Origin: Glandiceps talaboti
Lineage: Eukaryota; Hemichordata; Enteropneusta; Spengelidae
Direction of reading: 5' to 3'
Length of the DNA: 64,000 bases
NCBI RefSeq assembly: GCF_964340395.1
Contig: NC_135553.1
Location: forward strand, 24,928,949 to 24,992,948
Position 1 is the stretch's first letter, and the number at the start of each line of letters is the position of its first letter. The position numbers and the translations under genes are program-made. This document shows, piece after piece, positions 58,401-64,000 of this stretch. Under the pieces are notes generated by a model that did no database searches, was not told the origin of the DNA, and saw only the letters and a list, made by a program, of their open reading frames with translations.

Positions 58401-59217
58401 TTTTCATGGCCAATCGTTAGTTCCATGGCATATATTTGAACAGAAGGGGTTGACTTTAAATCACAAACTGAAATGGATGGGATTGATACATTCTATCCCA
58501 GATTTTTTAAAAGCTAAGCAGTTAGGGCATTCAACTAACGATATCTATATTAATATTGGAAATGAAAGAATTTTGTTTGAGTCACTTTCAAAGACGATTC
58601 TAAAGAGTAAACTTTTAGAAAATAGAATTGTGAAGCCAAACACTGAGGAAACCCTTGAGAAATGTTTAACTTTCACTGGCCTAAATTGGAAAAAGTTGTA
58701 TGAGCTTAGTTTTAAAGTTTCCAATGAAAGTAAGTCAAGAGAATTCCAATTCAAGCTTTTACATAATATTCTTTATACAAATCAGCAACTTCATCATTAT
58801 AATCCAGCAAAGTACCCAAAATTTCTTTGTGGGATTTGTCAAGAAGAACCAGAAACGTTGGAACACCTTTTTTTTAAATGTAAGGATACTAAGGCCCTGT
58901 GGGGCGAAGTTATCAACGTAATGGGTAATTCGCTAAGTTTGTCGTCATTTCCGTCTAAGCTATGTATGATTCTTGGTGACCCACAAGAAAGAATGATTAT
59001 AAATTTTGTTTCTTTAGTTATTCGGAAATATATATATTGGGTAAAATTAAAGGAACAGAAACCATCCTTTAGGGAATTCAATTTATTACTTTGTAACATA
59101 TATAATATAGAACTATTTAATGCTAGGGCAAATGATAAAGTAAATTTCCATCAAATGAAGTGGCTACCTTTGCACCAATTTTGTGTAAATACGAACACGT
59201 CATTAGTTGAAGTCTAG
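55474..59217 (+). CDS. LINE ORF2: endonuclease-reverse transcriptase (about 1247 aa)
   Basis: Encodes an apurinic-like endonuclease followed by a reverse transcriptase, the enzyme for target-primed reverse transcription. Endonuclease motifs (residues counted from the upstream ATG at 55444): LTFNTRGLRN (about 14-23), FLQETH, VYAPNVE, GGDFN (about 152-156) and SDHSAV (about 248). RT motifs: KSPGNDGLTKEFY, NWRPISLMNFDMKLVSKCLA, LLAIDFEKAFDTV, RGVRQGDPLSPLLF and the catalytic FADD at 709-712. A C-terminal CGICQEEPETLEHLFFKC forms the zinc-knuckle. I prefer the start MNLRCLTFNTRG (55474) because family proteins begin just before this motif; an in-frame ATG at 55444 adds 10 residues. Domain order and motifs place it in the L1/Tx1 group. 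No stop or frameshift, so it may be active. Confidence 0.93.
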   Translation: MNLRCLTFNTRGLRNLSKRRKLCKWLTVKKSNVVFLQETHSCNADIDFWSKQFLGKCWFAHGANNSRGVMTIINNINSVLIKNVIIDEDGRYIFIAAELDDSPYILLNVYAPNVEQTHNSFMKTIAKLLSENCSDPSTFVIFGGDFNFALDVHLDRSGGNPKTWKNSIQQIDQMLVNHELIDIWRVFHGDKKGFTWRRRLPNLIQSRLDYFLISDCLQQSVKTIEIIPGVDSDHSAVSLILQNDDCKRGPGHWKFNESLIHDERFTKNLSDSIDLWAHNCTSENKIIIWEFLKFKIREFTISYSKEKAKLRRDKIADLESKVKNLDNICSDTPSEENYRHLEVAKGELEKEYDYIMQGSIIRSRALWYEKGEKNNKYFLGLEKAKKNKTIIRRLKNKETNTLEKPSEILKEIKVFYLDLYRKSNTVAAKMKDFLSQDLPRLLPEQSNICDGPLTMDELYQVLNTFPKNKSPGNDGLTKEFYVTFWPVVGQFVLDALNLGYFRGEFSNSQRQSIITLIEKPGRDQQFLKNWRPISLMNFDMKLVSKCLARRMEQTLPSIIGITQSAFVKGRKIGDYIRFIDEIFHYTSEKSIPGILLAIDFEKAFDTVCWEFLFKVLDHFNFGASFIKWVKALYCNIECTVMNNGYSTGYFRIERGVRQGDPLSPLLFILVLETLLFSIKSNSDIKGIRVPGFEAKESAFADDMTCFLDSVESANVLFKVLGKFDDISGLKINIEKCEAVWLGNWSTRKDRHFGVRWPTSTIKIVGIHFSHNKAAAQLENLTKPIENLKNILKQWKCRKLSLIGKIQVIKTLALSKLTYILINTTIPNDIINEIHKLIYDFLWEGRDRVARKVMIGEVGHGGLKMPDLFLMKSAQRILILKQLFCSDCIHPWKMLVLDRFKNVGGPLLLKCNFKRTLLPVYLTDFIGECLDIWSEVNNLGDKDHDQLIWNNKHILVDRKSVFYGKFQEVGFSSVSDFFHGQSLVPWHIFEQKGLTLNHKLKWMGLIHSIPDFLKAKQLGHSTNDIYINIGNERILFESLSKTILKSKLLENRIVKPNTEETLEKCLTFTGLNWKKLYELSFKVSNESKSREFQFKLLHNILYTNQQLHHYNPAKYPKFLCGICQEEPETLEHLFFKCKDTKALWGEVINVMGNSLSLSSFPSKLCMILGDPQERMIINFVSLVIRKYIYWVKLKEQKPSFREFNLLLCNIYNIELFNARANDKVNFHQMKWLPLHQFCVNTNTSLVEV

Positions 59218-59348
59218 TTGCTGTTTTTTTTTGTTTTTTTCCACAAAATCAAACTCTTTGGATGCAAGTCAAATTTTCTCTAGCCTTTCTTGTATTCTTT
59301 TCGTTCTGTTTTTCCTTGTGTGCTGTATACTTCTTTGTTTTGTACGTA

Positions 59349-59354
59349 AATAAA
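59349..59354 (+). terminator. LINE polyadenylation signal
   Basis: AATAAA about 16 bp before the A-rich tail of the LINE. Confidence 0.7.
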
Positions 59355-59389
59355 AAAGAGAAAAAAATTTAAAAAAAAAAAAAAAAAAA

Positions 59390-59402
59390 AACACTGGTTA
59401 CT
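59390..59402 (+). repeat. LINE target-site duplication, 3' copy
   Basis: AACACTGGTTACT directly after the poly(A) run. Joining its flank to the 5' side restores the pre-insertion site. Confidence 0.93.
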
Positions 59403-59597
59403 TTACAGAACTATAATAGGAAAAAAGTTGGTTCACAACAAAAAAATTATCCCGTTGAATCATTAATGTGATGACCCAGGATTGAAAATGGCCCTTTAAA
59501 CAGCAAGCTAAGTCGGTTAGGTCTAAATTTGTCTTATTTACAATGAACGTTTCATTTCATTTCATTTATTTATATGTAGTTGAAGAAGATCACAGAG

Positions 59598-59652
59598 ATG
59601 CGTCTTGTTCTGCTCTTCGTCTGTGTTACAATTTCCACCGCTTTAGCAACAG
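59598..59652 (+). CDS. Lectin/F5-8C gene exon 1, signal peptide
   Basis: Eighteen codons plus one base, ending at GTAATA. Hydrophobic core VLLFVCV and a small-residue end ALAT fit signal peptidase cleavage near Ala17-Thr18. ATG is preceded by AGAG with A at -3 and lies 195 bp after the LINE target duplication. Confidence 0.85.
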
Positions 59653-59662
59653 GTAATAAAAA

Positions 59663-59723
<61 letters not shown>

Positions 59724-60121
59724 ACAACCATCTTGGTCGCTTAAATTGGTTTCAAATGTCAAAGAAAAAAAAATCAAACACCTCTATGTAATTGTGTATA
59801 AAATGACGTGACATCGTTAGTGAACACCCCTGAGTAAAGAACAACAACTCAGTGTGTTCATATCCCTTTTATATCTTTTAGTGTGTGATTCGAACTGGCA
59901 GTATTACAAAGGAAAATGTTACTACATTTACGAAAGCCAACATTACAGCTATAGTAACGCTGTGGATATTTGTGAAGGGATGGGTGGTAATCTTGTTACC
60001 ATTGACAATGCCGATGAAGATATCTTTTTGAATGGTAAGTAGGTGATACAAGTCATAGGGGGGGGGGCATGATGCAAGTCATTGGGGAGACAGACATAAA
60101 GAGATACATACAATGGGAGGT

Positions 60122-60207
<86 letters not shown>

Positions 60208-60336
60208 GACGCACAGAGAGAGGCAGGTAGGCAGGCAGACGGACGGACAGAGACAGGAGAGACAAAGCGGCAGAGACATATATGTCTTTATAAAGACAGA
60301 ACCAGAGACAAACAGACATGAGAGATAAAGAGGCGG

Positions 60337-60388
<52 letters not shown>

Positions 60389-60417
60389 GGGCTGTAGAGA
60401 CAAAGAGGTAAAGACAT

Positions 60418-60482
<65 letters not shown>

Positions 60483-63400
60483 ATAAAACATTGAGACAGA
60501 GTTGGGGAGATGTAAAGAGAGAGAGAGGTTGTCAAACATATACTATTGGTGTTTGTACATATGATTTCAGCGATATGTATAGTGGTCTGAGGCTACACTC
60601 ACTGTCTGATTTGTTGGACAGAATCAGTTTTCGATCGACTCATCCACGATCGTCAACACTTTATTCGAGACTGTCATATTGTCAGGCTCAAGAAGTCGCA
60701 TGAAAGGAAAAGTGATAATAAAATTGATTTTGTGTTGATTTTGACAGCGAAGTAATAGGTATGTCACACCACTGCCGTAGTTGTCAGTGTTTTCGCCAAA
60801 GCAAAGTAAATGGAAATGTTACAAAATAGCTAAAAATATGATTTATAGTAATATATCATTTAAATCTATAGATATCTCATTAATAGTTTTCTCCCAGTGC
60901 TCGGTTCAAAGTAGATGACATTTTCCAGTGTAATGACCATTTCTACTTTTATTTTCGTAATTTTGTAGGGTATTCCCGTCGACACAGTGATCTTTGGATA
61001 GGCTTGGTTTATAATACAGAGGAAGGGGCTTTGAAATGGGTGGATGGGTCATCGGTAAGTTGATCTTCTGTTAAAGTAATAAATGTTACAACAGTTATAT
61101 ATTGAAAATGGCCTTTGAATAAAGCAAGTCTTAGACTTAGTTTATAATAACATTTGGATTGTAAGATACAACGGGTAACACTGAAGTAAAGCACTTTCTC
61201 CTCTGACTTTCTCTATGTGCTACACTCGTTTATAGCATTCATATCAAGTGTAAAAGTATACTGTTTCAATTTGTTTATTTACAAGTTGAGCATGTGGCCT
61301 TTGTAACGTCAATTACCAAATGAAACAGTATACTTTTACACGATATGGATGCTATAGACGATTGTGGTACATACAGAAAACGTTTTACTTTGGTGTTGTA
61401 CATGTACGTGGAGTCGTCCACCCTAACCAGGCTTCTCTTTTAAGATGTGTTTTACAGACTTAAAGACATAATACCTTATAACGAGAATTGATTTTATTAT
61501 GGTTTATTGGTTGACGTCTTATAAGTATTAACGATTCATTTGCATAATTGTCTGTAATTGGGTGATAGCCTAATGAAGAATGCAAGCATCAGATTTCACA
61601 CAATTAATTTTGAGAGCACACAATGATGATAACCGTGACAAAGTGCATATACCATTCAAAAGCTTATTGAGATAGGAGTTAATAGTTAATGATTGATTAT
61701 TTTGCTTCAAATTTCATATAATTCAGTACGAAAATAATGAAGTGCACGTGTCCTGTATAGCCTGTTGCTGTACCTTGTACAAGTACATTTTACATTCTGT
61801 CAATGCGTGTAGGAACAAATATCAAAATGCTTGTATTTTTGTCTTCAATGAAAGGCATTCAGTTTACATCCTAACATTTAACATGTAGGTGACGTATTCA
61901 AACTGGGAAGAAGGTGAACCAAACAATGCCAGGGATAAAGAACATTGTGTACATCTACAAGCCACCAGTCAAGGAAAGTGGACTGATAAACGGTGTGATT
62001 TCCGGAAGGGGTTTATTTGTGAGCGACAACTTGGTAAGTAATTTCTGATAATTGCCATACATTAGATATAAGTGACAGGAATTAAGACTTTCGGTGAAAA
62101 CACGGGAAAGCATTTTTGGTTGTATAGACAGAGATTTCGGTTTGTCTTTTGACAGACAGCACTATCAATGACAGTGAAAACAATTAGTCATGTTGTGTGC
62201 GTACAACCCGTTTCAAATTATTATTCATTGGTTCTGTTTGATAAAACAACACAGAAACCAATAAGAAACTGTATTCTACACAAATACATAGTATAGCAAG
62301 ATAGCAATTTCTTGCTACACATTTTCTATATTATTTATGAAATGTACATATACTGCTAGATGAAGACACAACACACGGGCGTCAGTATTTGACAGGGTCT
62401 GCATTTGATGCCTGCATGGTGGTACCGTAGTTCATTACATTGAGACAAAATGTAGCAAGAAAGTGTGGCATGTTCTTATTAGTTTATGTGTGGTTGTATG
62501 AAACAGAGTCTGTGAACGGTAATTTGAAATTGGTTTTCCGTACTTTTTGAAAAAGTTGATCTCAAGCGTACACCTAGTCTAACAGACTGTTTCCAGTATA
62601 ACGGGAATTATCAGAACATAAAGTATTATACATACTTTATGTAGTCTGGTCTAATCTCGTTGTCAAAAGAGGGTTGATGATTGGCTTATTCTACACAGGG
62701 TCACAAAATATTTCTTATTTTTTAAATATTCCCTAGTACACGACACATGTGTAGTAGCATAATTCGTGTATAATATTTTTCTTCGGAAAACAACAACCTA
62801 AGAAATACAACGTGTTCTTACGTTATTCGACATGTATTTTGAAGTGCGAGTAAAATGTTTACCTAATATCAAAGCATAAACTAATTTCAAGCCTTAAATA
62901 AATCATTTGTTACAACAAATTAAACCATGATATCTTTCAGTCTGCAAAGTCCTGCCCGTTGGAGTCGAAAATGGAGCCATACCAGATTCTCAGATGACAG
63001 CAAGTAGTTCCTGGGACAATCACCACGTCCCACACCAAGGCCGATTGAATTGGAAACCACTAAATTCTGGGTTTTATTCACATGCATGGTGCGCAAAACG
63101 AAACAAAGTTGGCGAGTGGTTACAAATTGATTTGGGGTCCAATAGGATGGTTACTAAAGTTGCGACGCAAGTACGTAATATTTACATGTTTATGCCTTTA
63201 TAAATTTGTATAAAATAGGCAGTAAATACAAATAATAAAATCAAGTTAAACACAGCTGGTATCCCGTACAGTGATATTTTGAATCTTAAAACGTCACAAA
63301 CTATGCACTATACAGTTGGATACTATATGTATTATCAATGGTTACGTTTGTTAGTAATTCTAGACTGAGGTTTTACGCTTTAATACATTGTTTTCAGCAT

Positions 63401-63732
63401 TGAATGTATTTGCCCGATGACTTTACAATGTAGTAAATTGAATGACTAATGATAGTACTGGTATTGTGTTATTTTTACAACCATCAGGGAAGAGGTGACC
63501 CTGTGAATCCACCACAGTGGGTTACTGGCTACAAGTTATGTATTTTCCCGATGATTTTACAATGTAGTAAATTGAATGACTAATGATAGTACTGGTATTG
63601 TGTTATTTTTACAACCATCAGGGAAGAGGTGACCCTGTGAATCCACCACAGTGGGTTACTGGCTACAAGTTACGTTACACCAACGGCGTGACTTGGCGTT
63701 ATGTGAAAAACTCTACTGATGGTACTGACAAG
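59598..63732 (+). CDS. Secreted C-type lectin / F5-8C (discoidin) protein, 5' part
   Basis: Joined exons 59598-59652, 59882-60034, 60969-61054, 61889-62033, 62941-63170 and 63622-63732 give 260 codons without a stop. The gene continues beyond the window. Residues 1-18 are a signal peptide (MRLVLLFVCVTISTALAT). Residues 20-145 are a C-type lectin domain: WQYYKGKCYYIYES, CEGMGGNLVTIDN, LWIGL, EPN at 108-110 and CDFRKGFICER. EPN is the mannose-type calcium/sugar motif, but the usual WND is WTD here. Residues 148-260 start an F5/8C domain: GVENGAIPDSQMTASSSWDN, GEWLQIDLGSNRMVTKVATQ and WVTGYKLRYTNG. An RGD occurs at 225-227. Likely a secreted recognition or adhesion protein; ligand unknown. All introns are GT-AG with matching phases. 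Confidence 0.9.
59662..59720. repeat. (GT)n microsatellite in lectin intron 1
   Basis: About 29 GT units starting ten bases after the exon 1 donor. Confidence 0.98.
59882..60034 (+). CDS. Lectin/F5-8C gene exon 2, first half of C-type lectin domain
   Basis: Encodes CDSNWQYYKGKCYYIYESQH and CEGMGGNLVTIDNADEDIFL. First three lectin-domain cysteines are present (the extra N-terminal pair marks a long-form domain). Acceptor TTTTAG, donor GTAAGT, phase 1. Confidence 0.92.
60124..60481. repeat. (GA)n and (CAGA)n microsatellites in lectin intron 2
   Basis: Pure (GA)n at 60124-60206, then (CAGA)n at 60337-60388 and 60421-60481, separated by diverged GACAGA sequence. Associated open frames are artefacts. 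Confidence 0.97.
60747..60935 (-). repeat. Dispersed repeat, copy B (inverted)
   Basis: Reverse complement shares ordered blocks with 43505-43680 (TTGTAACATTTCCATTTACT, GGCGAAAACACTGAC, GAGCACTGGGAGAAAAC). The block order is partly rearranged between copies because the two halves are read in opposite genomic order. Lies in intron 2 of the lectin gene. Confidence 0.6.
60969..61054 (+). CDS. Lectin/F5-8C gene exon 3, WIGL motif
   Basis: Reads GYSRRHSDLWIGLVYNTEEG and ALKWVDGSS. WIGL is the hydrophobic-core hallmark of C-type lectin folds and W-x-D-G-S the following strand. Acceptor GTAG, donor GTAAGT; begins phase 1 and ends phase 0. Confidence 0.93.
61231..61356. repeat. 126-bp palindromic element in intron 3 of the lectin gene
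   Basis: TATAGCATTCATATCAAGTG then TAAAAGTATACTGTTTCA pairs with TGAAACAGTATACTTTTACA then CGATATGGATGCTATA, two or three mismatches over about 38 bp with a 50-bp loop. MITE-like; possible TA duplication at the ends. Confidence 0.8.
61889..62033 (+). CDS. Lectin/F5-8C gene exon 4, sugar-binding end of lectin domain
   Basis: Reads VTYSNWEEGEPNNARDKEHC and GKWTDKRCDFRKGFICERQL. It carries EPN and the last three cysteines. Acceptor ATGTAG, donor GTAAGT, leaves phase 1. Confidence 0.93.
62941..63170 (+). CDS. Lectin/F5-8C gene exon 5, start of F5/8C domain
   Basis: Begins VCKVLPVGVENGAIPDSQMT and includes HAWCAKRNKVGEWLQIDLGS. The phrase WLQIDLG with a preceding W-C pair is diagnostic for discoidin/F5-8 type C domains. 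Acceptor TTTCAG, donor GTACGT, ends phase 0. Confidence 0.92.
63404..63671 (+). repeat. 134-bp tandem duplication covering part of exon 6
   Basis: 63404-63537 and 63538-63671 are direct copies with about two differences near the start (TTTGCCCGATGAC versus TTTTCCCGATGAT). The unit holds the intron end, the acceptor and the first 50 bp of exon 6. The first copy therefore has an acceptor but no donor. Confidence 0.95.
63488..63540 (+). pseudogene. Broken copy of lectin gene exon 6
   Basis: Repeats GGAAGAGGTGACCCTGTGAA after an intact CATCAG acceptor, but runs into duplicated intron and meets TAA about 100 nt in. If spliced in, it would truncate the protein. Confidence 0.85.
63622..63732 (+). 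CDS. Lectin/F5-8C gene exon 6, middle of F5/8C domain
   Basis: Thirty-seven codons: GRGDPVNPPQWVTGYKLRYT then NGVTWRYVKNSTDGTDK, with CATCAG acceptor and GTACGT donor. This is the second, complete copy after a 134-bp tandem duplication. The remaining F5/8C exons should lie beyond position 64000. Confidence 0.88.
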
Positions 63733-64000
63733 GTACGTGGTGAAAATTGTTGATCATGTAGTCGATATACCACCCCGGCCTACAAGGTTCGCCATTTTTT
63801 ACATATAAATTGAATTTAAAATGTGTTTAAAATGCCAATTTTAATGAGAAGAATACTGTTCACATGTACCATCACAGAGGACTAAATGTAACTAGGTTGT
63901 GGTTAAAATAGGGAAGGTGTTGGGTCATGGCAAACATTACATGTCAAAAAGATGATCTTTGCACTTGATAGATTTATCATTACATATACCATACCACACG
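63733..64000. other. Intron sequence to the window edge
   Basis: Follows the exon 6 donor. No further F5/8C exon is visible, so the gene is incomplete here. Confidence 0.7.

Larger units (their letters stand above)
55086..59389 (+). mobile_element. L1/Tx1-like LINE with intact ORF2, poly(A) tail and target-site duplications
   Basis: The element is bounded by the direct repeat AACACTGGTTACT at 55073-55085 and 59390-59402 and ends in a 20-nt A run. An AATAAA lies at 59349-59354. The length is about 4.3 kb. It holds one long open frame (ORF2) and about 360 bp of T/C-rich leader, with no ORF1, so it is either 5'-truncated just before ORF2 or of an ORF1-less type. The 13-bp duplications are identical and ORF2 has no stop, which indicates a recent insertion. 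It points toward the lectin gene 200 bp downstream, on the same strand. Confidence 0.95.

Noticed and set aside
60053-60539. Minus-strand Ser-Leu-rich open frames
   Set aside because: They read (GA)n and (CAGA)n inside an intron of the lectin gene.
63488-63540. Additional real exon of the lectin gene
   Set aside because: It has an acceptor but no donor, runs into a stop, and is a tandem copy of the complete exon at 63622.

Overview
The window is nuclear DNA from a metazoan, most likely a marine invertebrate. The evidence is small phase-consistent exons separated by kilobase introns with GT-AG borders, very dense microsatellites and minisatellites, Penelope-like and L1/Tx1-like retroelement remains, tRNA-derived SINEs, an AT-rich background and a short (TTAGGG)n-like tract. 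A C-type lectin domain followed by a discoidin (F5/8C) domain, together with a ZIP11 gene very close to the vertebrate one, would fit an amphioxus- or hemichordate-like deuterostome. The species cannot be fixed from the sequence alone.

Layout. Positions 1-23500 hold no gene I can support. They contain a non-LTR retrotransposon tail (5041-5370, minus), a 96-bp perfect foldback element with 9-bp target duplications (5929-6024), diverged repeats and long microsatellites. Positions 23480-29210 carry foldback and tandem repeats, a tRNA-derived SINE and a broken Penelope-like element (28471-29210). Positions 29921-41199, minus strand, contain a complete nine-exon SLC39A11 (zinc transporter ZIP11) gene of 334 codons. 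Its second intron is swollen by 136 copies of a 27-bp minisatellite and 12 copies of a 38-bp one. Positions 41250-48200 hold a SINE, a second Penelope-like fragment broken by a homopolymer, microsatellites and dispersed repeats. At 48242-49461 (minus) lies an exon for a coiled-coil protein built of 35-residue (five-heptad) repeats, with a candidate first exon at 51179-51242. A 58-bp minisatellite follows (51772-53486).

Positions 55086-59389 are an L1/Tx1-like LINE with an uninterrupted ORF2, a poly(A) tail and 13-bp target-site duplications. It ends about 200 bp upstream of the start codon of a secreted C-type lectin/F5-8C gene (six exons, 59598-63732, running off the window). One exon of that gene has been partly copied by a 134-bp tandem duplication.

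The genes do not form a pathway: a zinc transporter, a structural coiled-coil protein and a secreted lectin sit side by side. What ties the window together is repeat biology. Repeats fill introns, border a splice acceptor, duplicate an exon and sit in a likely promoter. I saw no CRISPR array, true tRNA or rRNA gene, or bacterial-style operon.
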